A DNA stretch of 17,514 nt, taken from OLB7 sp966250335. GTDB taxonomy: Bacteria; Bacteroidota; Ignavibacteria; OLB7. Position numbers and translations under genes: made by a program. Location of the stretch: positions 1 to 17,514 of the forward strand of contig CBINGZ010000068.1 in assembly GCA_966250335.1 (NCBI GenBank), given 5' to 3'. Numbering within the stretch: the stretch's first letter is position 1; each line of letters starts with the position of its first letter. Of the stretch, positions 6,412 to 12,679 are shown piece after piece. The notes beneath the pieces were generated by a model, which was not told where the DNA came from, did no database searches, and saw only the letters and a list, made by a program, of their open reading frames with translations.

Positions 6412-7517
6412 AAATATCGCTCACTGATAAAACGAGCCGCCTCTCCGGCGGCTCCCGGCGCCCCGAGCTGCGTGGAAACCTCCAGAAGATCGGCCTTTAT
6501 CCTGTCACGATATGCGGAGGGCTCCGCCAGACGCCGAAGCTCCGCGGCAACCTCCTTCACGTCGAGACCGGACTGCACGAACTCCCGCACGATCGGACGC
6601 CCCGCCAGGATGTTCGCCATCGCGATCGAATCGACCTTGATGAGACGCTTCGCGATATGATACGAGAGCGGCGACGTCCTGTAGAAGACCGCATACGGCG
6701 CCCCGAGCAGCGTCGCCTCGATCGTCGATGTCCCCGATTTCACCAGCGCCGCGTCGGCCGTCGACAACGCCTGGTACGGCCTGGAGACGATCTCGAACCG
6801 GAGATCGCCGGCGTGCTCACGCAACGACTCCTCGGAGACCGTCGGCGCACGCTGTATCACATGGCGATATCCCTCCCCCAGCTCCCTCATCACCTCCCGC
6901 ACGACCGGCATGTGGTGCCTGATCTCATCCGGCCGACTCCCGGGAAGATAGGCGATGACCGGAGGGTTGTGTACGACCGCGCGGTCGAACGGCGCGATCC
7001 CAAGCTCGGCGAACGTATCGACCAGCGGATGCCCGAAGAACCGGCTCTCCACCCCGCGCGCGCGGAAATATTCCACCTCGAACGGAAAGGCCACGATAAG
7101 GGAATCGACATGCTCCGCCAGAGCCCGCACCCTCCCCTCCTTCCACGCCCACACCTGCGGTGCGATATAGTAGACCACGGGGATCTTCAGCCGCCCCAGC
7201 TCGGCCGCCAGCCTCAGGTTGAACCCGGGGTAGTCGACAAGAACCGCGAACAGCGGCCGACGGGATGCGGCCGATTCGACGACATGACGGAAGATGGAAC
7301 GGAGATGGCGGTAACGGCGGGCGACTTCAAGGAACCCGACCACATTCATCACGGAGGCGTGGAACAGCAGCTCCACCCCGGCTTCGCGGAGACGATCGCC
7401 GCCGGTGCCGAAGAAACGGAGCCCGCCGTGCAGACGGCGAAGCTCACGGACGACACGCGCCGCATGAGCGTCGCCCGACGCTTCCCCCGCCACAATCAGG
7501 ATCTCGGGCTCGGACAT
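6408..7517 (-). CDS. lpxB: Lipid-A-disaccharide synthase
   Basis: LpxB is a GT19 glycosyltransferase that condenses UDP-2,3-diacylglucosamine with lipid X to form the lipid A disaccharide at the inner face of the cytoplasmic membrane. The 369-residue protein has the family motifs in order: AGEASGDAHAA (10-20), LVDYPGFNLRLA (93-104), IAPQVWAWKEGR (118-129), FGHPLVD (161-167), LPGSR (191-195), KSGTSTIEATLLGAP (260-274) and NILAGRPIVREFVQ (302-315). The frame stays open far upstream into lpxA, but MSEPEILIVAGEASGD is the correct N-terminus, giving a start at 7515-7517, 41 bases after the lpxA stop. The stop overlaps the start of the acyltransferase gene. In many Bacteroidota lpxB sits apart from lpxA, so its presence at the end of this cluster is informative about lineage. 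Confidence 0.96.
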   Translation of the reverse strand: MSEPEILIVAGEASGDAHAARVVRELRRLHGGLRFFGTGGDRLREAGVELLFHASVMNVVGFLEVARRYRHLRSIFRHVVESAASRRPLFAVLVDYPGFNLRLAAELGRLKIPVVYYIAPQVWAWKEGRVRALAEHVDSLIVAFPFEVEYFRARGVESRFFGHPLVDTFAELGIAPFDRAVVHNPPVIAYLPGSRPDEIRHHMPVVREVMRELGEGYRHVIQRAPTVSEESLREHAGDLRFEIVSRPYQALSTADAALVKSGTSTIEATLLGAPYAVFYRTSPLSYHIAKRLIKVDSIAMANILAGRPIVREFVQSGLDVKEVAAELRRLAEPSAYRDRIKADLLEVSTQLGAPGAAGEAARFISERYL

Positions 7518-7558
7518 CGGATCGGAGTGCGATAATCTAAGAGGAGGTGCGGACTTCG

Positions 7559-8380
7559 TCAGCGGGAGAGGGGGATCACCCCGCGATCGCTTGAACGGAA
7601 GAAGTCGATGATCTCCATGATCTCCGGCGTGTCTCTGAACTGCTCCTCGGCGGCGCGGAGGCCATCCCCCATGTTCATGCCGGACTGATAGATAAGGCGG
7701 TACGCGTTTCTGATGGTGGTGATGAACTCCTCCGTGAACCCGCGTCTGCGCAGCCCTATCGTGTTGATGCCGCTGAAGCCGAGCGGCTCGTTGCCGGCGA
7801 AGGCGTACGGCGGCACATCCTTCATCACTCTGAACCCGGCGCCGACCATCGCATGCTTTCCGACCCGCTCGAACTGGTGGACGCCGGTCAGTCCGCCGAT
7901 GATCGCCCAGTCGCCGACCTCGGCATGACCGCCGAGCTGCACGCCGTTGGCAAGGATGACCCGATCCCCGACGATGCAGTCGTGCGCGACGTGGGAGTAG
8001 GCCATCAGCAGGCAGTCGGCCCCGACCAGCGTCTGGTTCCGGGCGGTCGTGCCGCGATGGACCGTGGCGTACTCGCGGACCACCGTCCTGTCGCCGATGA
8101 CGGCCGCCGTCGGTTCGCCGCGGAACTTCAGATCCTGCGGGATCGCCCCGATCGAGGCGCCGGTGTAGATCACGCACTCCCGTCCAATTCTGGCCCCGGA
8201 ACGAATGTGGGCATGAGCCTGGATATGCGTTCCGTCGCCGATCACGACATCAGGCTCGATCACCACGAACGGATCGATCCGCACCCCTTCTCCGATCGTT
8301 GCGTCGCCGTCGACACAGGCAAATGGACTGATCTCTGCGTGAGGCATTATTCTTGATGTTCGTTCAGGATTGACGTTCAT
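7559..8380 (-). CDS. lpxA: UDP-N-acetylglucosamine O-acyltransferase
   Basis: LpxA transfers a 3-hydroxyacyl chain from acyl carrier protein to the 3-OH of UDP-GlcNAc, the first step of lipid A synthesis in the cytoplasm. The protein has 273 residues: an N-terminal left-handed parallel beta-helix made of hexapeptide repeats (such as IGEGVRI, IGDGTHI, VGDRVIL) and a helical C-terminus. The active-site block LLMAYSHVAHDCIVGD holds His130 and His133, equivalent to His122 and catalytic His125 of the E. coli enzyme; GAIPQDLKF is also typical. Two ATGs are possible, 8378-8380 and 8345-8347 (MPHAEISPFA); the family N-terminus fits either. The gene starts 18 bases after the lpxC-fabZ stop. Confidence 0.96.
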   Translation of the reverse strand: MNVNPERTSRIMPHAEISPFACVDGDATIGEGVRIDPFVVIEPDVVIGDGTHIQAHAHIRSGARIGRECVIYTGASIGAIPQDLKFRGEPTAAVIGDRTVVREYATVHRGTTARNQTLVGADCLLMAYSHVAHDCIVGDRVILANGVQLGGHAEVGDWAIIGGLTGVHQFERVGKHAMVGAGFRVMKDVPPYAFAGNEPLGFSGINTIGLRRRGFTEEFITTIRNAYRLIYQSGMNMGDGLRAAEEQFRDTPEIMEIIDFFRSSDRGVIPLSR

Positions 8381-8398
8381 GTCCGCTTCAGGTCCGGA

Positions 8399-9802
8399 TC
8401 AGGTCTGACGGTTCCCCAGGGCGATCGTCAGATCGGCCTCGGCGACCAGCGCGCCGTCCACCGTGGCGCGTCCCGTCATCATGAAGGTGTTGAATCGCTT
8501 CGACCGGAGCGAGACCTCGAACTGGATCTGATCCCCGGGAACGACCGGCTTGCGGAACTTGCAGTTGTTGATCCCCATGAAGTAGGCGAGCTTCCCCCCT
8601 TCCGCCGTCAGATGGTTCATCAGGAGCATCCCTCCCGTCTGCGCCATCGCCTCCACGATCAACACCCCTGGCATGATGGGCTGCCCGGGGAAATGCCCGT
8701 TGAAGAAGGGTTCGTTGATCGTCACGTTCTTCAGTCCGACGATGGTGCCGGCCTCGGTATCGAGCTCCACGATCCTGTCGACCAGCAGAAAGGGATAGCG
8801 GTGCGGCAGGATCTTCATGATGGCGTTGATATCCAGCACGAACTCCCCTTCGCTCTTCAGGTTGAGCCGCTTGAGCATATGCTTCTGCTCGGCCAGCCGC
8901 TTGATCTTCCGCGCGAACTCGATGTTGCTGGCGTGTCCCGGCCGGGCCGCCAGGATATGCGCCTTGATCGGTGCGCCGGCGAGCGCCAGATCCCCCAGCA
9001 TGTCGAGCAGCTTGTGACGCGCCGGCTCGTTGGGGAATCTCATCCTGCCGTTGTTCAGAACGCCGGTGGAGCCGAGCACCACGGAGCCTTCGATCCCGAG
9101 ACGGGTGGACATCTCATCCACCTCGTTCTGATCGATCTCCTTGTCGACGATCACGATCGCGTTGTCGAGCCGTCCCCCCTTGATCAGCCCCTCGCGCCGG
9201 AGCATCTCCACTTCCGTCAGGAAGCAGAAGGTGCGGGCGGGGGCGAACTCGCGGGCGAACTCGGTATGCAGGTTGAAGAGCCCGGAATGCTGCCGGCCGA
9301 GAGCGGGGTTCTGGTAGTCGATCATCACCGTCATCCGGAACTCGTCGTTCGGCAGCGCGATGATCTCCACCCCCTTGTCGTCGTTGACGTACTTGACCAC
9401 CTGGTCGATCACGATCACCTGGCGGGCCGCCTTCTGCTCCACGACCCCGGCCTTCATCAGCGCCTCGGTAAAGGGGAGCGAGCTTCCGTCACCGACGGGG
9501 GGTTCGTTCGCCGTCAGTTCGATCCGGCAGTTGTCGATCTCCAGCCCCACGAGCGCCGCCAGGACATGCTCCACGGTATGAACGCTCGCGCCATCCTTGG
9601 TAAGTGTCGTGCCTCGGGAGATATCGGTCACCAGATCGACATCGGCGGGGATTTCCGGCGAGGAAGCGAGGTCGGTACGGACAAAGCGGAATCCGTAGTT
9701 CTCCGGCGCTGGATGGAAGGTGATCGTCGACTGGTTGCCTGTGTGGAGACCGACCCCGTCGAAGCTGACGGGGTGTGCTATCGTCTGTTGCTGCTGTCTC
9801 AT
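8399..9802 (-). CDS. lpxC-fabZ: Fused LpxC deacetylase / FabZ 3-hydroxyacyl-ACP dehydratase
   Basis: This is a two-domain fusion typical of Bacteroidota/Chlorobiota. Residues 1 to about 300 are LpxC, the zinc deacetylase that commits UDP-3-O-acyl-GlcNAc to lipid A: VSFDGVGLHTG (12-22), HTVEHVLAAL with zinc ligand His79, ARHKLLDMLGDLALAG with His263 and Asp267, and catalytic-type His290 in ARPGH. Residues about 318-467 are FabZ, the fatty acid synthesis dehydratase: ILPHRYPFLLVDRI (331-344) and GHFPGQPIMPGVLIVEAMAQ (369-388) with catalytic His370 and Glu384. All key residues of both domains are present. The start ATG 9800-9802 (MRQQQQTIAHPVSF) fits the family N-terminus; the frame is also open to a GTG at 9836-9838. 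The fusion places two enzymes competing for the same hydroxyacyl-ACP pool in one polypeptide. A terminator-like hairpin separates it from upstream lpxD. Confidence 0.97.
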   Translation of the reverse strand: MRQQQQTIAHPVSFDGVGLHTGNQSTITFHPAPENYGFRFVRTDLASSPEIPADVDLVTDISRGTTLTKDGASVHTVEHVLAALVGLEIDNCRIELTANEPPVGDGSSLPFTEALMKAGVVEQKAARQVIVIDQVVKYVNDDKGVEIIALPNDEFRMTVMIDYQNPALGRQHSGLFNLHTEFAREFAPARTFCFLTEVEMLRREGLIKGGRLDNAIVIVDKEIDQNEVDEMSTRLGIEGSVVLGSTGVLNNGRMRFPNEPARHKLLDMLGDLALAGAPIKAHILAARPGHASNIEFARKIKRLAEQKHMLKRLNLKSEGEFVLDINAIMKILPHRYPFLLVDRIVELDTEAGTIVGLKNVTINEPFFNGHFPGQPIMPGVLIVEAMAQTGGMLLMNHLTAEGGKLAYFMGINNCKFRKPVVPGDQIQFEVSLRSKRFNTFMMTGRATVDGALVAEADLTIALGNRQT

Positions 9803-9837
9803 GAAGGGATCAGGGATTGATCGGACATTGCAGACCA

Positions 9838-9845
9838 CGAATTTA
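9838..9845 (-). promoter_or_regulatory. Possible -7 element before lpxC-fabZ
   Basis: Minus-strand TAAATTCG differs from the Bacteroidota -7 consensus TAnnTTTG at one position and lies 36 bases before the chosen ATG, leaving a leader of about 30 bases. No TTG lies at the usual 19-21 base distance (the nearest is 15 bases away), so support is weak. A near-palindrome CTCGTTTACAAACAAG (9880-9895) lies upstream. Confidence 0.25.
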
Positions 9846-9925
9846 ACGCTTTCCGGTATGCAAGCTTCAGGCGGCGCGGCTCGTTTACAAACAAGTTCAT
9901 ATCGCGTCGCGGCTCCGATCGGTCG

Positions 9926-9965
9926 AAAAACGAACAGAAGCTGTCCGCCGGGCGGAGGCAGCTTC
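9926..9965 (-). terminator. Rho-independent terminator candidate after lpxD
   Basis: On the minus strand, 45 bases past the lpxD stop, GAAGCTG/CAGCTTC (9937-9943 with 9959-9965) pair around an inner GCGGA/TCCGC stem (9944-9948 with 9952-9956) with a 2-base bulge. Five T residues (9926-9930) follow, 6 bases after the stem. Stem plus nearby T-run is the usual terminator layout, although the gap and short T-run make it moderate. It would end the uppS-to-lpxD transcript and give lpxC-fabZ its own control. Confidence 0.5.
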
Positions 9966-10009
9966 CGTTCACGATAGTGTTCAGGATGGTACGGAGAAGA
10001 TTCAGCGGA

Positions 10010-11071
10010 TCACTCCAGGGGATTCCCCTCGGCGGCGCATCTGAGGGCATCCTCAAGCGCCTTGATCCTTGTGCGCAGGTCACGGATCTCCTGCAGGACA
10101 TCGGGCAACTGGCGCAGCGCCCCCTCCTGCCGGAGCGCCTGAAGGTGCTCCTTGGCGGGATGGCCGAAGTAGCGCCCCGGCTTCCGGATCGACTTGCTGA
10201 CGCCCGACTGCGGCTCCACGATCACCCGTTCGGCCGTCTCGATATGCCCCACGATCCCGACCTGGCCGGCGATCATGTTCCGCTCGCCGATCCTGGTGCT
10301 GCCGGAGATCCCGGTCTGCGCCGCGATGACCGTCTTCCGGCCGATCACGACGTTGTGGGCGACATGAATGAGGTTGTCCAGCTTGACGCCGGCGCAGATG
10401 CGGGTCTCCCCCAGTGTCGCGCGGTCGATCGTGACGTTGGAGCCGATCTCCACATCCTCCTCGATCACCACGATACCGATCTGCGGGATCTTCTCCCAGC
10501 CGCCATCCTCGCGCGGAGCGAACCCGAAGCCGTCGGCCCCGATGATCGTTCCGGAATGGATGATGACCCGATCCCCCACACGGCAGCCGTTGTAGATCGA
10601 GACATGGGAATGGATCGTCGCCTCGCTCCCGATCGTGACGTTCTTCCCAAGGACCGTATGGGGGAAGATGCTGCAGTTGTCGGCCAGAACCGTCCCGCTT
10701 CCGATCACCGCGTACGGTCCGATCGAGACGCCGTCGCCGATCCGGACGCCGTCGCCGATGATCGCCGTCGGATGGATGCCCGGTTCCTGCTTCCCGTAGT
10801 CGGGGGCGAAATGGCGCAGAACGCGGAGGAATCCCATGTAGGGATCTGCCGTCCGGATATAGGCGATATCCCCCCGCGACGTCGTGAAGTCGTTGTCGAC
10901 GATCAGCGCCGAGGCGCGTGTGGTCGACTCGAACTTGGCGTACTTGGGGTTCGCAATGAAGGAGACATCTCCGGCGCCGGCCTCCTCTATCTTCTTAACG
11001 CCCTCTATCTCCAGGCTGCCGTCACCGACGATCTCTCCACCGATGATCTCTGCAATTTCCGATAGTCGCAT
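10010..11071 (-). CDS. lpxD: UDP-3-O-(3-hydroxyacyl)glucosamine N-acyltransferase
   Basis: LpxD adds the N-linked 3-hydroxyacyl chain in the third step of lipid A synthesis, after LpxC. The 353-residue protein has the N-terminal uridine-binding domain (MRLSEIAEIIGGEIVGDG to about 95), a long hexapeptide-repeat beta-helix (about 99-310) and a C-terminal helix (about 320-353) that can form a trimeric coiled coil. The catalytic-type His239 lies in LDNLIHVAHNVVIG, and GADGFGFAPREDGGWEKIPQ is the family's conserved block. Length is typical (about 340-350). The ATG at 11069-11071 matches the family N-terminus. A 112-base gap separates it from the upstream ompH gene; a terminator candidate follows the stop. 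Confidence 0.97.
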   Translation of the reverse strand: MRLSEIAEIIGGEIVGDGSLEIEGVKKIEEAGAGDVSFIANPKYAKFESTTRASALIVDNDFTTSRGDIAYIRTADPYMGFLRVLRHFAPDYGKQEPGIHPTAIIGDGVRIGDGVSIGPYAVIGSGTVLADNCSIFPHTVLGKNVTIGSEATIHSHVSIYNGCRVGDRVIIHSGTIIGADGFGFAPREDGGWEKIPQIGIVVIEEDVEIGSNVTIDRATLGETRICAGVKLDNLIHVAHNVVIGRKTVIAAQTGISGSTRIGERNMIAGQVGIVGHIETAERVIVEPQSGVSKSIRKPGRYFGHPAKEHLQALRQEGALRQLPDVLQEIRDLRTRIKALEDALRCAAEGNPLE

Positions 11072-11143
11072 GTTCCGGAACGTATTGGTTCTAATGACAC
11101 ACAGGAGCCGATAATCTAACGGGGGCCGGGAAAGATCACGGCG

Positions 11144-11155
11144 TCCGGCGCCGGA
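11144..11155. repeat. Perfect 12-bp palindrome in the ompH-lpxD gap
   Basis: TCCGGCGCCGGA is perfectly self-complementary and sits inside a wider inverted pair TCTAACG/CGTTAGA (11115-11121 with 11172-11178). The outer arms begin 6 bases beyond the ompH stop on the transcript. There is no T-run. It may be a weak processing or attenuation structure, or chance in G+C-rich DNA. Confidence 0.3.
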
Positions 11156-11183
11156 ACCGATCGACGAACCACGTTAGAGAGGG

Positions 11184-12014
11184 CTATTTCGGTTCGGTTC
11201 CCTCGTTCGTCACTTCCGACGTCCCCTCGGGCGGGGTCGTGGTCGTCGTCCCCTCGGTCGTCGTCCCCTCGGTCGTCGTCCCCTCGGGTGTCGCTCCTTC
11301 TTCTTCGCTCCCGAACGACGGAAGATTCACCTCCACACCATCGAGCCCTTTTTCCAGGAGCTTGTTCGGATCGATCCCGAGGAGCGGCTTCTCTCCCCCC
11401 TCGTTGCGGCGGCCGCGGTTGCGCACGGCATCCTCCTCCGACTGGGTCCCCAGGTTCGGGGTCCCGGCGGGATTGAACGTCGCCGAGTCGACATCGACCC
11501 CCAGCCTCTTCAGCACGGCGATCGTCAGATCGAACTGGGGATTGGCGACCAGCATCGGCATGCCGCGGCTGCTCTTGTCGAAGACGAAATCGATCTTCTG
11601 GGCGCGCGCCTCGTCATTGACGGCAAGCATCACCTTGTCGTAGAGGGGCCCCATGACGGCGGTCTGCTGACGCTCGAACTCGCCGTTGGGTCCGTAGGTG
11701 TCGGTGCGGAATGCGGAGAGCTTGGCGCTGAGATCGGCCAGGTTCGCCTCGGCGACCTGCTTCTCCTGAGCGCTCCAGATCAGCCGGTTGCTGGTGATCT
11801 CGGCGCTCAGGCGCTTCGCCTCGGTTTCCATCCTCTCGATTTCGCGCATCCATCCCGACTGCATCTCGTTGAGCCTGGAACGCGCGGCTTTCGAGTCCGG
11901 CAGGTTGTCGAAGATCGCCTCGCTGGCGATATACCCCACCTTCTGGGCAACGGCGGCGCTTCCTGTCAATGCAAGCAGCGCCGCGCAGGAGCAGATCAGC
12001 CGTCGGATCATCAT
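11184..12014 (-). CDS. OmpH/Skp-family periplasmic chaperone with low-complexity C-terminal tail
   Basis: Skp/OmpH chaperones hold unfolded outer-membrane proteins in the periplasm and pass them to the BAM complex. The product (276 residues from the ATG at 12012-12014) has a signal peptide ending GSAAVAQ, then the OmpH core: QKVGYIASEAIFDNLPDSKA followed by a long helical coiled-coil region and DFVFDKSSRGMPMLVANPQFDLT, which forms the trimerisation domain. Unlike its neighbour it carries a tail of about 100 residues, acidic and rich in Gly, Thr and Glu, with three exact EGTTT units. An upstream ATG (12027-12029) would overlap the previous gene's stop by 14 bases; the ATG one base after that stop (TAAcATG) gives a better signal peptide. 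Two adjacent ompH genes behind bamA are typical of Bacteroidota. Confidence 0.9.
   Translation of the reverse strand: MMIRRLICSCAALLALTGSAAVAQKVGYIASEAIFDNLPDSKAARSRLNEMQSGWMREIERMETEAKRLSAEITSNRLIWSAQEKQVAEANLADLSAKLSAFRTDTYGPNGEFERQQTAVMGPLYDKVMLAVNDEARAQKIDFVFDKSSRGMPMLVANPQFDLTIAVLKRLGVDVDSATFNPAGTPNLGTQSEEDAVRNRGRRNEGGEKPLLGIDPNKLLEKGLDGVEVNLPSFGSEEEGATPEGTTTEGTTTEGTTTTTPPEGTSEVTNEGTEPK
11241..11285 (-). repeat. Three perfect 15-bp tandem repeats within ompH
   Basis: GGTCGTCGTCCCCTC occurs three times head-to-tail with no mismatch (11241-11255, 11256-11270, 11271-11285). On the coding strand each unit is five codons, Glu-Gly-Thr-Thr-Thr, in frame. Copy-number change would shorten or lengthen the tail without a frameshift. 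Confidence 0.9.
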
Positions 12015-12015
12015 G

Positions 12016-12549
12016 TTATTTGTTCTCACGGCTTAGGTAATCGAGGACTTTGAACGTAATGTTCGAGTTGTTCTTCTTGTCGATATACATGAACATCGTG
12101 CTTTCCATGACGGCGGAGATCTTCTCCTGCTCCGCAACCTTCTCGATCGCCGAGCGGACCTTCTCGCGGATCGGCTGGAGAAGCTGGGCCTGGATCTCGA
12201 AGAGCGTTCCCTGCGCTCCCAGACGCTCCTGCTGATACTGCATGAACTGGTCGCGCATGTTGGCGAGAGCGGCCTCCTTCTGAGCCTTCGTTTCGGCGGT
12301 CATCGTCGCCTGCTGCTTCTGGTAGGAGTCGAACTCCTGCTGGAACTGGCTCTGGATCGCGCGGAGCGTGTCCTCGAACGACTTACGATGATCGGCGAGC
12401 TTTGCTTCGACGGTCTTGAACTCCGGCAGCGACTGAACGATCACGTCCGAATCGACGAAGCCGAGCTTGAACTGCGCGAAGGCGCTGGAGGAGCAGAGCA
12501 TAAGGATGGCGACGAACAACGCCCTGACGAGGATAGCCGATGGTCTCAT
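12016..12549 (-). CDS. OmpH/Skp-family periplasmic chaperone
   Basis: This is the first of two tandem OmpH genes. The frame is open further upstream, but MRPSAILVRALFVAILML with a signal peptide ending SSSAFAQ is the true N-terminus, so the start is ATG 12547-12549. The mature protein begins FKLGFVDSDVIVQSLPEFK, the usual Skp opening, followed by a long Gln/Glu/Lys-rich coiled coil (about 50-140) and a closing DKKNNSNITFKVLDYL segment. At 177 residues it has normal Skp length. It lies 130 bases after the bamA stop and ends one base before the next ompH ATG, so the two chaperones are tightly coupled. Likely role: holding outer-membrane proteins for the BamA encoded just upstream. Confidence 0.94.
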   Translation of the reverse strand: MRPSAILVRALFVAILMLCSSSAFAQFKLGFVDSDVIVQSLPEFKTVEAKLADHRKSFEDTLRAIQSQFQQEFDSYQKQQATMTAETKAQKEAALANMRDQFMQYQQERLGAQGTLFEIQAQLLQPIREKVRSAIEKVAEQEKISAVMESTMFMYIDKKNNSNITFKVLDYLSRENK

Positions 12550-12679
12550 GACGGATAGGTATGTTAAGTGTACGATATATGGATATGTGTCTCGAGATCG
12601 ATCTGAAAGGGCGCACGAATCGCGTTGCGGTTTAACGGAATCGGTCGCCGGGATATGTCGGAATGCGTAACGAACGGGA

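Noticed and set aside
6408..8177. Long version of lpxB reaching into lpxA (589 codons)
   Set aside because: The extra N-terminal part is out-of-frame lpxA sequence; the LpxB family N-terminus begins at the ATG 7515-7517.
7530..11119. Shared 11-mer CGATAATCTAA upstream of lpxB (7530-7540) and lpxD (11109-11119)
   Set aside because: Both lie in leader regions on the same strand, but an 11-base match is expected many times by chance in a window of this size, and it does not fit a promoter consensus well.
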